Source: Candidatus Macondimonas diazotrophica (GTDB lineage: Bacteria; Pseudomonadota; Gammaproteobacteria; UBA5335). From it: a stretch of 64,000 nucleotides of DNA. The notes below the pieces were generated by a model, which saw nothing but the letters and a program-made list of their open reading frames with translations, was not told where the DNA came from and made no database searches. The stretch lies in contig NZ_SRIO01000005.1 in assembly GCF_004684205.1 (NCBI RefSeq), positions 150,774 to 214,773 of the forward strand. Reading direction: 5' to 3'. Below are positions 9,263 to 20,193 of the stretch, piece by piece. Within the stretch, counting starts at the first letter, position 1. The number at the start of each line of letters is the position of its first letter. The position numbers were made by a program, and so were the translations under genes.

Positions 9263-10156
9263 TCAGGGCTCCTCCGCGGGCAGGTGTTCCGCACGCGGCG
9301 GCGTGTCTAACGGGGGATGATCCCAAATCAACAAGACCTCCCGGCTGCGGTCGACCTGTGCGGTGACTTCCGCGCGGACCTGGGCGAAGCGCCCACCGCC
9401 CTGCCGCATCACCGTCTTCACGGTTGCGACTGGATAGCCGCGCGGGAACCGTCCGCCCAACCCTGAGGTGATTAACAGGTCGCCTTCGCGGATATCCGCG
9501 TTGCGGGGCAGATAGGGCAAGGTCAGCCAGCGGCTCTCGCCGGTCCCTTGTGCCACGGTCCGCAGGCCATTGCGGTTGACCTCGATCGGCAGGGAATGAT
9601 TGGTATCGGTAATGAGCAGCGCGGTGGAGGTATTGAGTCCGACATGCGTGATCTGGCCCATCACCCCATGGGCATCGATGATCGGCTGGCCGACATGCAC
9701 CTGATGCACCAGACCACGATTGAGCATGATGCTCTGGCGATAGGGGTCCAGGTCCATGGAGAGGATTTCGGCGATGGACAGTCGATCGTCCAGACGACTT
9801 GAGGACTGCAGCAATTCCCGCAAGCGGGCATTCTCCGCCTGGAGCACAGCCAGCTTCTGGATCTGTGCCTCCAGCAGAACCTGGCGGGTGCGCAGGGTAT
9901 CATTCTCGGTCAGCAAGGCCCGGCGGCTGCGAGTCCCGTCGGCGAATTCCTTTCCTAACCGCACCGGCCAATCCACTGCCAGCTGGACCGGGTAAACCAA
10001 GGTGCCCAGCACCAAACGCAGCCGTTTCGACTCGGCCCCTCCCGAGTCATACAGAATCAAGGCAACCGACGCGACCACGAATACCACGAAACGCAGATTC
10101 AGCGCGCGAGTCTTGAGGAACAGCGGTTTGATGGCCTTGCCCCCATGGCACGGCAT
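9263..10156 (-). CDS. mreC: Rod-shape determining protein MreC
   Basis: A 297-residue single-pass membrane protein with one N-terminal transmembrane helix (FVVFVVASVALILY). A coiled-coil follows (about residues 75-120, ENDTLRTRQVLLEAQIQKLAVLQ region) and then the two beta-barrel lobes typical of MreC, with GVMGQITHVGLNTSTALLITD. It activates PBP2 in the elongasome. It follows mreB by 39 bases and has no strong Shine-Dalgarno. Confidence 0.93.
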   Translation of the reverse strand: MPCHGGKAIKPLFLKTRALNLRFVVFVVASVALILYDSGGAESKRLRLVLGTLVYPVQLAVDWPVRLGKEFADGTRSRRALLTENDTLRTRQVLLEAQIQKLAVLQAENARLRELLQSSSRLDDRLSIAEILSMDLDPYRQSIMLNRGLVHQVHVGQPIIDAHGVMGQITHVGLNTSTALLITDTNHSLPIEVNRNGLRTVAQGTGESRWLTLPYLPRNADIREGDLLITSGLGGRFPRGYPVATVKTVMRQGGGRFAQVRAEVTAQVDRSREVLLIWDHPPLDTPPRAEHLPAEEP

Positions 10157-10195
10157 CGCGCAGGCGCCGTCCGCGCCCGCGCAACGTAAGTCCTT

Positions 10196-11425
<1,230 letters not shown>

Positions 11426-11713
11426 ATGTCGCTGAATATCGAAACGGTCCGTGGCATCGCGCATCTCGCCCGTCTGACGGTCGAGGAAGCGGAACTGGAA
11501 ACCCATGCCCAGACCCTCTCCCGCTGCCTCGATCTGCTGGCCCAGATCAACGCGGCGGACACCACGGCAATCGCCGAAATGGCCCATCCGCTGGACTTGG
11601 CGCAACGGCTGCGGCCCGATGAGGTGACCGAGCCTGACATGCGCGAGACTTGTCTAGCCCAGGCGCCCGCCGCCGAGAGCGGCCTGTTTCTGGTTCCCAA
11701 GGTCATCGAATAA
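11426..11713 (+). CDS. gatC: Asp-tRNA(Asn)/Glu-tRNA(Gln) amidotransferase subunit C
   Basis: A 95-residue GatC. It wraps around GatA and stabilises the GatCAB complex, which amidates misacylated Glu-tRNA(Gln) or Asp-tRNA(Asn). The N-terminal helices [19 protein letters not shown] and the C-terminal [13 protein letters not shown] are diagnostic. The ATG at 11426 is preceded by GGAG with a proper spacing, whereas the frame is open further upstream without a signal. It is the first gene of gatC-gatA-gatB. Confidence 0.94.
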   Translation: MSLNIETVRGIAHLARLTVEEAELETHAQTLSRCLDLLAQINAADTTAIAEMAHPLDLAQRLRPDEVTEPDMRETCLAQAPAAESGLFLVPKVIE

Positions 11714-11739
11714 CCCAAAACGCCCCGCCGGGAGTTTGC

Positions 11740-13194
11740 ATGCACAGTCTGTCCGTCGCCGAAATGGCCGAGGCCCTGTCCCAGGGCCAATGCACCAGTG
11801 AAGAGCTGACGCAGGTATTTCTGGAGCGCATCGCGCAATTCGATGCCGAACTCAACAGCCTGATCACCGTCGATCCAGACAGCGCCCTTGAGCAAGCGCG
11901 CGCCGCCGATACCCGCCGACGCAGCGGCGAGGCCGGCCCGCTGACCGGCGTGCCGATGATCCATAAGGACATCTTCCTCACGGCGGGACAGCGCACCACC
12001 TGCGGTTCGCGCATGCTGGGCAACTTCGTACCACCCTTCGATGCCACCATCGTGGAGCGCTGCGCGGCAGCGGGTCTCGTCACGCTGGGCAAGGCCAATA
12101 TGGACGAGTTCGCCATGGGCTCGTCTAACGAAACCAGCTATTTCGGCCCGGTGCGCAACCCTTGGGATCCCGCACGGGTCCCGGGTGGCTCTTCGGGCGG
12201 ATCCGCGGCCGCCATTGCAGCACGCCTGGCACCGCTGGCCACCGGTTCGGACACCGGCGGCTCGATCCGCCAGCCGGCCGCGCTGTGCGGCATCACCGGC
12301 CTCAAGCCCACCTATGGCCGCGTGTCGCGCTACGGCATGATCGCCTTTGCCTCCAGCCTCGACCAGGCCGGCGTGTTCGGACGCGACGCGCAGGACTGCG
12401 CCCTGCTGCTTGAGGCGATGGCCGGTTTCGATCCCCGCGACTCCACCAGCGTGGACCATCCCGTACCCCACTATGCCGGGACGCTGACCAATCCGCTCAC
12501 CGGCTTGCGCATCGGTATCCCGGCCGAGTTTTTCGGCGCCGGTCTCGAGCCGGCGGTGGCGAGTGCCGTCGAATCGGCGCTGAAGGTGTTCGAAAGCCTG
12601 GGCGCGACGCTGCATCCGGTGCAGCTCCCCAACCTCGGTCTGTCGGTACCGACCTACTACACCCTTGCGCCGGCCGAGGCGTCGTCCAACCTATCGCGTT
12701 TCGACGGCGTGCGTTACGGGCATCGCTGCGAGAACCCGGTGAATCTGGAGGATCTCTACAAGCGCAGCCGCGGCGAAGGTTTCGGCGCCGAGGTCAAGCG
12801 CCGCATCATGATTGGCACCTATGTCCTTTCAGCCGGTTACTACGATGCCTATTACCTCAAGGCGCAGCGCTGCCGGCGGCTGATCACCGAGGATTTCCGC
12901 CGCGTGTTCGAGGAAGTCGACGTCCTGGCGGGTCCCACGGCCCCCGAAGTCGCCTTCCGGCTGGGCGAGAAGACCGACGATCCAGTCAAGATGTATCTGT
13001 CCGACATCAACACCATCGCCGTGAACCTTGCCGGCCTGCCGGGTCTGTCACTACCGGCCGGCTTCGTCGATGACCTGCCGGTGGGTCTGCAGCTGATTGG
13101 GCCGCATTTCGAGGAAGGCCGGTTGCTCAACATGGCACACCAGTTCCAACGGGAAACTGACTGGCACCGCCGCCATCCGACCGCTTTCGCCTGA
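11740..13194 (+). CDS. gatA: Glutamyl/aspartyl-tRNA amidotransferase subunit A
   Basis: A 484-residue amidase that releases ammonia from glutamine for GatB. The amidase-signature triad is visible: Lys in [10 protein letters not shown], cis-Ser in the [13 protein letters not shown] stretch and the nucleophile in [13 protein letters not shown]. The ATG at 11740 has GGAG 6 bases upstream and starts at the family N-terminus [10 protein letters not shown]. An in-frame upstream extension overlaps gatC and is not needed. Confidence 0.96.
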   Translation: MHSLSVAEMAEALSQGQCTSEELTQVFLERIAQFDAELNSLITVDPDSALEQARAADTRRRSGEAGPLTGVPMIHKDIFLTAGQRTTCGSRMLGNFVPPFDATIVERCAAAGLVTLGKANMDEFAMGSSNETSYFGPVRNPWDPARVPGGSSGGSAAAIAARLAPLATGSDTGGSIRQPAALCGITGLKPTYGRVSRYGMIAFASSLDQAGVFGRDAQDCALLLEAMAGFDPRDSTSVDHPVPHYAGTLTNPLTGLRIGIPAEFFGAGLEPAVASAVESALKVFESLGATLHPVQLPNLGLSVPTYYTLAPAEASSNLSRFDGVRYGHRCENPVNLEDLYKRSRGEGFGAEVKRRIMIGTYVLSAGYYDAYYLKAQRCRRLITEDFRRVFEEVDVLAGPTAPEVAFRLGEKTDDPVKMYLSDINTIAVNLAGLPGLSLPAGFVDDLPVGLQLIGPHFEEGRLLNMAHQFQRETDWHRRHPTAFA

Positions 13195-13224
13195 TATCGG
13201 CCCGCACTTCTGAGGAATCGCGCA

Positions 13225-14661
13225 ATGGAATGGGAAGTCGTGATCGGGCTGGAAATCCACGCCCAACTCGCCACCCGCAGCAAGATCTTTTCCGGTGCCG
13301 CGACGCGTTATGGCGCGGCGCCCAACACCCAGGCCAGCGTCATCGACCTGGGCTATCCCGGTACGCTTCCCGTGCTCAACGAAGCGGCCGTGCGCATGGC
13401 CGTGAAGTTCGGCCTGGCCGTGCAGGCCCACATCGCGCCGCGCTCGGTGTTCGCGCGCAAGAACTACTTCTACCCCGACCTGCCCAAGGGCTACCAGATC
13501 AGCCAGTTCGAGCTGCCAGTGGTGGGCCAAGGACACCTCGACATCGACCTGGAAGACGGCGAGCGCAAGCGCATCGGCATCACCCGCGCCCATCTGGAGG
13601 AAGACGCCGGCAAGAGCCTGCATGAGGACTTCCATGGTCTCTCGGGCATCGATCTCAACCGCGCCGGCACGCCGCTACTCGAAATCGTCTCCGAGCCGGA
13701 CCTGCGCTCGGCGAAGGAAGCGGTGGCCTACATGAAGAAGCTGCACGCCCTGGTGCGCTATCTGGAGATCTGCGACGGTAACATGCAGGAAGGCTCGTTC
13801 CGCTGCGACGCCAACGTGTCGGTGCGCCGCAGCGGCGCGGAACGCCTCGGCACGCGCTGCGAGATCAAGAACCTGAATTCCTTCCGCTTCGTGGAGCGGG
13901 CCATCAACTACGAGGTGGAGCGCCAGATCGATCTGCTCGAAGGGGGCGGCACCGTGGTCCAGGAAACCCGCCTTTATGACTCGGTCAAGGACCAGACCCG
14001 CTCCATGCGCAGCAAGGAAGAAGCCAACGATTACCGCTACTTCCCCGACCCCGATCTGTTGCCGCTGGTGATCGAGCCGGCCTTCGTCGATGCGGTGCGC
14101 GCCACCCTGCCCGAACTGCCCGACGCCAAGCGCGCGCGCTTCGTCGCCGACTACAACCTGCCCGACTACGACGCCGGCGTGCTCACCAACTCGCGCGAGC
14201 TGGCGGATTACTACGAGGCCGTGGTCGCACAGACGTCCGGCGACGCCAAGCTCGCCGCCAACTGGGTCATGGGCGAGCTGGCCGCGCGGCTCAACGAGAC
14301 GAACCTCGACATCACCGAGAGCCGGGTCAGCGCTGCGCAACTGGCCGGCATGCTGACCCGAATCAGCGACAACACCATCTCGGGCAAGATCGCCAAGCAA
14401 GTGTTCGAGGTGCTCTGGAACGACGGCGGCGATGCCGACGCCATCATCGACCGGCTCGGCCTGCGACAGATCACCGATACCGGCGCGCTGGAGGCGATCA
14501 TTGACCAGATCATCGCAGACAATCCGGCCCAGCGCGACCAGTACCGCGCGGGTAAGGACAAGCTGTTCGGCTTCTTCGTCGGTCAGGCCATGAAGGCCAC
14601 GGGCGGCAAAGCCAACCCCGGCCAGCTCAACGAACTCTTGCGCCACAAGTTGGACGGCTGA
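13225..14661 (+). CDS. gatB: Asp/Glu-tRNA amidotransferase subunit B
   Basis: A 478-residue GatB, the kinase/transamidase subunit that binds the misacylated tRNA. The start is [15 protein letters not shown], and the core has [17 protein letters not shown] and [11 protein letters not shown]. The C-terminal helical and YqeY-like tail domains (about residues 330-478) end in [15 protein letters not shown]. It lies 30 bases after gatA, with TGAGGAAT upstream of the ATG. Presence of GatCAB suggests that at least one of glutaminyl- or asparaginyl-tRNA is made indirectly. Confidence 0.96.
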   Translation: MEWEVVIGLEIHAQLATRSKIFSGAATRYGAAPNTQASVIDLGYPGTLPVLNEAAVRMAVKFGLAVQAHIAPRSVFARKNYFYPDLPKGYQISQFELPVVGQGHLDIDLEDGERKRIGITRAHLEEDAGKSLHEDFHGLSGIDLNRAGTPLLEIVSEPDLRSAKEAVAYMKKLHALVRYLEICDGNMQEGSFRCDANVSVRRSGAERLGTRCEIKNLNSFRFVERAINYEVERQIDLLEGGGTVVQETRLYDSVKDQTRSMRSKEEANDYRYFPDPDLLPLVIEPAFVDAVRATLPELPDAKRARFVADYNLPDYDAGVLTNSRELADYYEAVVAQTSGDAKLAANWVMGELAARLNETNLDITESRVSAAQLAGMLTRISDNTISGKIAKQVFEVLWNDGGDADAIIDRLGLRQITDTGALEAIIDQIIADNPAQRDQYRAGKDKLFGFFVGQAMKATGGKANPGQLNELLRHKLDG

Positions 14662-14662
14662 G

Positions 14663-15532
14663 GTGGCGGATGGTGATCGTCTCTATCGCTTCCTGTTCGA
14701 GGATTTCCCGATCCGCGGGCAATGGGTGCGGCTGGAAGCGACCTGGCAGGAAGCGCAATCGCGCCGCACCGATCCCGAACCCGTACGGCGTCTTCTGGGC
14801 GAGGCCATGGCGGCCAGCGCCCTGCTCACTGCGGGACTGAAGTTCGAGGGCCGGCTCAACCTGCAGATCGAAGGCGAGGGTCCGCTGCGCCTGGTGCTGG
14901 CCCAGTGCGACCACCTGCTGCATCTGCGCGCCACTGCCCGCTACGACCAAGGCGTGCCGACCGACCAGATCGGCTTCGGCGAGCATGGCCGGCTGCTGCT
15001 CGCCTTGGAAGGGCGTGATCCCGGTGAGCGCTACCAAGGTGTGGTGCCGCTCACCGGCGAGAACCTCGCCGGCGCCCTGGAACATTACTTCGCCCAGTCC
15101 GAGCAGCTGCCGGCCCGGGTGCTGCTGGCCGCGAGCGAACAGATCGTCACCGCACTGCTGATTCAGCGTATGCCCGGCGAAAGCGCCGATCCCGACGCCT
15201 GGAATCGTTGCAATCACCTGTTGGATACACTGGAAGCGGCCGAGTTGCAGCAATGGCCAGCCGAAACACTGCTGCGCCGCGTGTTCGCCGAAGAGACGGT
15301 CCGTCTGTTCGAACCGGCCCCCGTGAGCTTCCGCTGCCGCTGTTCCCGCGATGGCGTTGCGGCGATGTTGCGACAGCTGGGTTCAGAGGAACTTCAGGAC
15401 ATCCTGCGCGAACAGGGCAGCGTCTCGGTCACTTGCGAGTTCTGCGGCCGCGAGTACGGCTTCGATGCCGTCGATGTCGGCCAGCTGCTGGCGGATGACA
15501 CCGTGCCCCCGGCGTCCCCGTCGACCCATTGA
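14663..15532 (+). CDS. hslO: Redox-regulated holdase chaperone Hsp33
   Basis: A 289-residue Hsp33. The N-terminal substrate-binding domain has GEAMAASALLTAGLKFEGRLNLQ. The C-terminal zinc switch has a CxC pair (FRCRCSRDGV, about 230) and a CxxC pair (CEFCGREYGF, about 266). Oxidation of these cysteines should release zinc and activate the chaperone. It starts with GTG one base after the gatB stop, so it is probably the last gene of the gat operon. Its last 139 bases overlap the convergent PAP2 gene at 15394-16245. Confidence 0.95.
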   Translation: MADGDRLYRFLFEDFPIRGQWVRLEATWQEAQSRRTDPEPVRRLLGEAMAASALLTAGLKFEGRLNLQIEGEGPLRLVLAQCDHLLHLRATARYDQGVPTDQIGFGEHGRLLLALEGRDPGERYQGVVPLTGENLAGALEHYFAQSEQLPARVLLAASEQIVTALLIQRMPGESADPDAWNRCNHLLDTLEAAELQQWPAETLLRRVFAEETVRLFEPAPVSFRCRCSRDGVAAMLRQLGSEELQDILREQGSVSVTCEFCGREYGFDAVDVGQLLADDTVPPASPSTH

Positions 15533-16245
15533 CCTGTGGCCGCAGCGCCCCCGGTCGGCCCACCCGATCCGAGGATCGGATAGCGCTGAATGAACCAGCG
15601 CCACCACAAACGGGTGGTCCACCATCCAAGCAAACCACCGGCCAGCGCATCGCTCAAGTAGTGGGCCGTCACAACCACCCGGCTGAGGGCGAGCAGGACA
15701 CCGGCCAGCAGGAACAGCCGGCGTACACGCGGCCACAGGCAGCTCAGCGCGATGGCGAGCGCAATCGCCGTATTGGCATGGCCGGAGGGAAACGAGCTGA
15801 AATCGTAGCCGGTCTCGAAAAAGTAGAACCCATATTCGCCGTGCAGCATCAAGGCATTGAACCGGGCGCGCCCAAACAGATATTTGAGCAGATTGACCAG
15901 CAACCCCGAGCTGGCCACGCTCACGAACACGAAGCCACTCGCCAAGCTCAGCCAGCGTGCACGCTCACACATCTCCTGCGTCAAGAGGCGCTGCCGAGCA
16001 ACCCGTCCCAAAGCCCATCCCGAGACCGATGCGCACAGCGCCCACCGCGAATCGCCGGCATGGGTGATCAGGGCCGCGAAGTCATCAAAAAAAAACCGGT
16101 GGCGGCGAAACGCCCAAGCCAAAGGCTGATCAATCCAGAGCACGCACAGGGCGATGACGACCACCAGCAGGGTCAGGGCCAGCCCATGGCCCCGAAGACG
16201 CCGCGCCACGGATGACGCGTGCCCGCAACCGAGTCGCCTCGTCAT
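15394..16245 (-). CDS. PAP2-family membrane phosphatase
   Basis: A 283-residue polytopic protein with the three phosphatidic-acid-phosphatase motifs: KYLFGRARF, then SFPSGHANTAIA, then SRVVVTAHYLSDALAG. It likely dephosphorylates a lipid phosphate on the periplasmic side, such as undecaprenyl-PP, lipid A or phosphatidylglycerophosphate. The ATG at 16245 overlaps the stop of the GT39 gene (ATGA), so the pair is coupled. The last 50 or so residues are low-complexity and lie antisense to hslO; the functional protein may not need them. Confidence 0.85.
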   Translation of the reverse strand: MTRRLGCGHASSVARRLRGHGLALTLLVVVIALCVLWIDQPLAWAFRRHRFFFDDFAALITHAGDSRWALCASVSGWALGRVARQRLLTQEMCERARWLSLASGFVFVSVASSGLLVNLLKYLFGRARFNALMLHGEYGFYFFETGYDFSSFPSGHANTAIALAIALSCLWPRVRRLFLLAGVLLALSRVVVTAHYLSDALAGGLLGWWTTRLWWRWFIQRYPILGSGGPTGGAAATGQWVDGDAGGTVSSASSWPTSTASKPYSRPQNSQVTETLPCSRRMS

Positions 16246-17879
16246 TTCACCTCCGTGGTCACCCGGTAGAGAGTCAGCCGCAGCCAATCGCCGCCATTGA
16301 CCTGGCGTCCCTGGATATGCGCCACAGGCTCGGCGCTGGCACCGAGCGCGGTCAGTGTCGCGAGAAAATCCGCTTTCCGCCGGGCATCGACCAGCACCGG
16401 CCGCCCCGGTGCCTGCAGCGCCAGTCGCGCCGCCTCATCACCCTCGCTCAGCCGTGTGGTCTGTCGTCCAAGCCAGAACACCAGACTGGGTTCGGTATAC
16501 CCGGCGGTGATCAATGGCGCCGTCAGACCTTGGCGTTCCAGATGCCGCGCCACCTCCCGACTCGGCCACAGCCCATCCAGATGCGGCAGGGAAATACCCA
16601 GAATCCACACCGCCGGCAGCGCTGCGCTCAGCGCCAGGCCAAGCCAGGTGTGCGCACGTGCCATCAACCACACCGCAACGCCGAGCATCCCGGCCGTCAT
16701 GAGCAAGGGGACAACAGCCGATTCGCCGGCCCAATGCGGCAACCAGCCCGCGAGAACCAGCCAGAGCGCGGCGCCCAAACCCCACAGTGCACCGCCCACC
16801 CAGCGACTCCAACGGGGCACCTTGGACGCCACCGAAGCTGAACGCATCAACCCTGCCATCAGACACAGCGCGGGAACCGTCGGCAGAATGTAGTGCGGTA
16901 GCTTGGTCGGAATCAGCTCGTACACCACCCAGAAAGGCAGCGCCCACGCCAGCAGAAAGCGCGCTGCCGGCTGAGCGCGGGAGCGCCAGCAGGCGATCAG
17001 CGCCGGGACCAGCAGCAGGACTGCGGGCCACAGGGTCAATGGCGTCACCAGCAGATGGGCGCCCGGGGGTGCACCGTGGGACTCCTGCCCGCGCGCCGCC
17101 TTGGCCAACAAGTCGCGCGCCACGGCGTCGTGCCAGAAGGCGCCGTCACTCGCTCGGTGAATGGCGACCACCCAGGGCACGACCAGCAGCCCAAACCAGA
17201 CGGCGCCCCACATCGGCCGCAGCGCCCGCCACAATCGAACATCCCGGTCGGCGGCAGCCAGGGTCAGCACCGTCAAGCCGGAAACCATGAGTGCGATCGG
17301 CCCCTTGATGAGCACGGCAGCCGCCTGTGCGATCCAGAACGCCTGCACCGCGCGCGCGGGCGCTTCGAGTTCCTCCCGATGCGCCCGGTAGATGGTCCAC
17401 AGGGCCGCCTGCGCCGCCACCACCAACGCCAGCAACACCGCGTCAGTCTTGGCCAGCCGGGCTTCGACCAGCAGCAGCGCGGTAAAGGTGAGCAAGGCCC
17501 CGGCGCGCCATCCTGCGCCGTTCCCACCCAGTCGCTGACCGAGCCGAGCGGTCAAGGCAACCGCCGCCAGCGCGCCGAGCAACGATGGCATGCGGTAGGG
17601 CCAGATCGGATTAGCCCAACCCGAACCCGCGAGATAAGCAGACGCAGCCTGCAGCCAGTAGATCCCTGCCGGCTTGTTGAGGCGCGCTTCGTCCTGGAAG
17701 CGGATGTTGAGGTAATCGCCGTCTTCCAGCATCTGGCGGCTGGCCTGGGCGAAGCGCGGCTCGTCCCGATCGGTTGGCGGGAGCGTGAAGACACCGGGAA
17801 CGAACAGCACCAACGCGCCGAGAAACAACAGCAGCCAGGCGACGGCGGAACGCTGAAAAAAACCCGAGGCGGCAATCAT
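16242..17879 (-). CDS. GT39/ArnT-like membrane glycosyltransferase
   Basis: A polytopic protein of about 545 residues with an N-terminal GT39 region. After the first transmembrane helix comes TLPPTDRDEPRFAQASRQMLE, the Asp/Glu loop of the ArnT/PMT family, followed by RLNKPAGIYWLQAAS. Ten or more hydrophobic segments and a C-terminal soluble part follow. Members move a sugar from a polyprenyl-phosphate to lipid A or another periplasmic acceptor. The start is uncertain (ATG 17879 or GTG 17891). It is coupled to a PAP2 phosphatase and divergent from a second such pair. Confidence 0.85.
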   Translation of the reverse strand: MIAASGFFQRSAVAWLLLFLGALVLFVPGVFTLPPTDRDEPRFAQASRQMLEDGDYLNIRFQDEARLNKPAGIYWLQAASAYLAGSGWANPIWPYRMPSLLGALAAVALTARLGQRLGGNGAGWRAGALLTFTALLLVEARLAKTDAVLLALVVAAQAALWTIYRAHREELEAPARAVQAFWIAQAAAVLIKGPIALMVSGLTVLTLAAADRDVRLWRALRPMWGAVWFGLLVVPWVVAIHRASDGAFWHDAVARDLLAKAARGQESHGAPPGAHLLVTPLTLWPAVLLLVPALIACWRSRAQPAARFLLAWALPFWVVYELIPTKLPHYILPTVPALCLMAGLMRSASVASKVPRWSRWVGGALWGLGAALWLVLAGWLPHWAGESAVVPLLMTAGMLGVAVWLMARAHTWLGLALSAALPAVWILGISLPHLDGLWPSREVARHLERQGLTAPLITAGYTEPSLVFWLGRQTTRLSEGDEAARLALQAPGRPVLVDARRKADFLATLTALGASAEPVAHIQGRQVNGGDWLRLTLYRVTTEVK

Positions 17880-17966
17880 GGCGGTTTTCACGCAATCGTC
17901 GCGAAAGGGCGCTAGCCTATCGCCCCCATGTGAAAACCGGATGACTGCCCAGCAAGGAACACCTAT

Positions 17967-19451
17967 ATGCACAACGGTGAGGAGCGCAACGCGAATACTC
18001 GGCACACGGCTGGGCTCCGCGTTCTGCTGGGCGCGCTCATTGGCTTGACCGTCTTGCGTCTCGCAGTGCTGATTGCCTCGCCGCTCGATCTATTCGTCGA
18101 TGAAGCGCAGTACTGGCTCTGGTCGACCCGACCAAGTTTTGGATACTACTCAAAGCCCCCGTTCATCGCCTGGCTCATTGCCTTCACCACGGCCTTGGTT
18201 GGCGATGCGGAATGGGGCGTCCGACTGGCGTCGCCACTTCTCCATGCCGGCACGGCCGGTTTCGTTTTTCTCGCCGGCCGGTCACTGTACGACGCGCGAA
18301 CCGGCGTCGCGGCGGCCGTAGTCTATCTGACGCTGCCCGCGGTGAGCTTCTCCAGCCTGCTGATCTCCACCGATGTTCCGCTGCTGTTTTTCTGGAGCGC
18401 GGCACTGTTCAGCCTGATCCAGGCTCGGCAGCATGGCGGTGGTTGGTGGGTCGGGCTTGGCCTGTCACTCGGGTTGGGGCTGCTCTCCAAGTACGCGATG
18501 GCCTTTTTCTTGATTGGCTGGCTGTGGGGTGAGCTGAGTAGCCCACGCGCCTCCAGACGAGGCGCGCTCGTGGCCCTGGCAATTGCGGGATCGCTCTATG
18601 CGCCCAATCTGGTCTGGAATGCCGCCCACGGCTTCATCAGCTACCAGCACACCTCCGAAAACGCCGATCTGGCTGGTGCCCACATGAACGGCGGCGAACT
18701 ACTGGCCTTCGTGGCCAGCCAGATCGCCATGTTGGGGCCGGGCGTATTTCTCGGGCTGATGGCGGCCCTGATTTCGCGCCCGCTGCGCGATGAGCCAGCG
18801 CGCTGGCTCATCGGCTTCATCGCACCGGTGCTGGTGTTCTACCTCGCGCTGGCGCTGGTGGCCGGTGCCAATGCCAATTGGGCGGTCAGCGCCTATGTGG
18901 CCGGATCGATCCTGGCCGCACGAGGCTTGATGCGCGCGTCGTGGCGACCCGCCTGGGGGATGGCGGTTGGATTGAATGTGTTGCTCGGGTTGGCGATCGC
19001 CGGAGTTGTGCTCTGCTGGGGCGAGGAGACCGATCGCTTTCCGCTGCGCGCCGATCCCCTGAAGCGCCTGCGGGGCTGGGAGACACTGGGCGCCGAAGTC
19101 AGCCAGTGGCGCCAGCGCTATCCCGCCGACTGCGTGCTGGTGACCGATCGCGCGACCGCCTCGGCCATGGCCTATTACGCCTTGCCGCGCCCGGCGCCGG
19201 TGGTCAAATGGCATCCGCCCGGCCCGATCCGCGATCACTTCGACCTGACTGCCGATCTCGCCGATGTCGCCTGCCCCGCCTGGTTGCTGGTCGCGCCACC
19301 GGACCGCGCGACCGGAATGGCACGCCGGTTCACCGGCAGCGAAGCGCTGGGCACGGTCGGTCAGCCCCAAGGGGACCAGCGTGAGCGGCGCTACGCCATC
19401 TATCGACTGCATGAATTCGCTGGCTATCCGACCCGGAGTCCTTCGCCATGA
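17967..19451 (+). CDS. GT39-family membrane glycosyltransferase (second copy)
   Basis: A 494-residue polytopic protein. FVDEAQYWLWSTRPSFGYYSKPPFIAWLIA (about residues 47-76) is the GT39 acceptor/donor loop, here with DEAQYW in place of the ArnT-type DRDEPRFA. About eleven hydrophobic helices follow, then a soluble C-terminal part that may read a sugar or lipid. The stop overlaps the next gene's ATG. The paralogue at 16242-17879 is divergent; the two are distant from each other in sequence. Confidence 0.85.
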   Translation: MHNGEERNANTRHTAGLRVLLGALIGLTVLRLAVLIASPLDLFVDEAQYWLWSTRPSFGYYSKPPFIAWLIAFTTALVGDAEWGVRLASPLLHAGTAGFVFLAGRSLYDARTGVAAAVVYLTLPAVSFSSLLISTDVPLLFFWSAALFSLIQARQHGGGWWVGLGLSLGLGLLSKYAMAFFLIGWLWGELSSPRASRRGALVALAIAGSLYAPNLVWNAAHGFISYQHTSENADLAGAHMNGGELLAFVASQIAMLGPGVFLGLMAALISRPLRDEPARWLIGFIAPVLVFYLALALVAGANANWAVSAYVAGSILAARGLMRASWRPAWGMAVGLNVLLGLAIAGVVLCWGEETDRFPLRADPLKRLRGWETLGAEVSQWRQRYPADCVLVTDRATASAMAYYALPRPAPVVKWHPPGPIRDHFDLTADLADVACPAWLLVAPPDRATGMARRFTGSEALGTVGQPQGDQRERRYAIYRLHEFAGYPTRSPSP

Positions 19452-20152
19452 TGCGTGCTTTGCCTGTTTACCCCGCCCTGATGCTCGCCCTCGGCCTCGG
19501 ACTGCTGTTCTGGCTCTGGCCCGAACTCGATCTCTGGACGGCCCGACAGTTCTATCTCGAACCGCGCGAATTCTGGTGGACCGACCAGCCGATCAGCCTT
19601 TGGCAAAAGCGCGCCGTTCGGCTTGCCGGCACCATCGCCGTCATCGTGTTCGTGATCGGCCTGATCCGCACGCGCACAGGCGGCCGGTGGGCCGGGCTGG
19701 CCCAGCGCGGGTGGCTGTTTCTGATGCTGGCCTTGCTGCTAGGCCCGGGATTGGTGGTGAATCTGGGCCTGAAAGAACATTGGGGACGAGCGCGGCCGAG
19801 CTATGTTGCCGATTTCGGCGGGCCACAACGCTACACCGCACCTTTGGCTCCGGCGCGCGAATGCGACAGCAACTGCGCGTTTGTGAGCGGCGACGCGGCG
19901 CTGGGGTTTTTTTTGATGGCCGGCGCCTTCGTCGATCTCCGACGCCGTAAGGTCTGGCTTCTGGCCGGCCTGACGGCGGGCGGGCTGATCGGATTCTGGC
20001 GCATTGCAGCGGGTGGCCATTTTCTCAGTGATGTCCTGTTCGCCGGTATCGTGGTCTATGGCGTCTGCGCGCTGCTGGCGAAATGGTTGCCGGTCGAGCG
20101 TCCGATTCTTGATGCCGATCAAGCGCCCGACCGGTCATCCCACGCACACTGA
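19448..20152 (+). CDS. PAP2-family lipid phosphatase with SGD in place of SGH
   Basis: A 234-residue polytopic protein. The three PAP2 motifs are readable: LKEHWGRARPS (about 111), CAFVSGDAALGFF (about 143) and WRIAAGGHFLSDVLFAG (about 185). The second motif has Asp where most family members have His, as in a subgroup of LpxE-like proteins. A periplasmic lipid-A or polyprenyl phosphatase role is likely. It overlaps the upstream GT39 gene by 4 bases, mirroring the minus-strand GT39-PAP2 pair. Confidence 0.82.
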   Translation: MMRALPVYPALMLALGLGLLFWLWPELDLWTARQFYLEPREFWWTDQPISLWQKRAVRLAGTIAVIVFVIGLIRTRTGGRWAGLAQRGWLFLMLALLLGPGLVVNLGLKEHWGRARPSYVADFGGPQRYTAPLAPARECDSNCAFVSGDAALGFFLMAGAFVDLRRRKVWLLAGLTAGGLIGFWRIAAGGHFLSDVLFAGIVVYGVCALLAKWLPVERPILDADQAPDRSSHAH

Positions 20153-20193
20153 CCCTGAAACACCTACTTTCGGGACCAACAAGGAGACGAACA

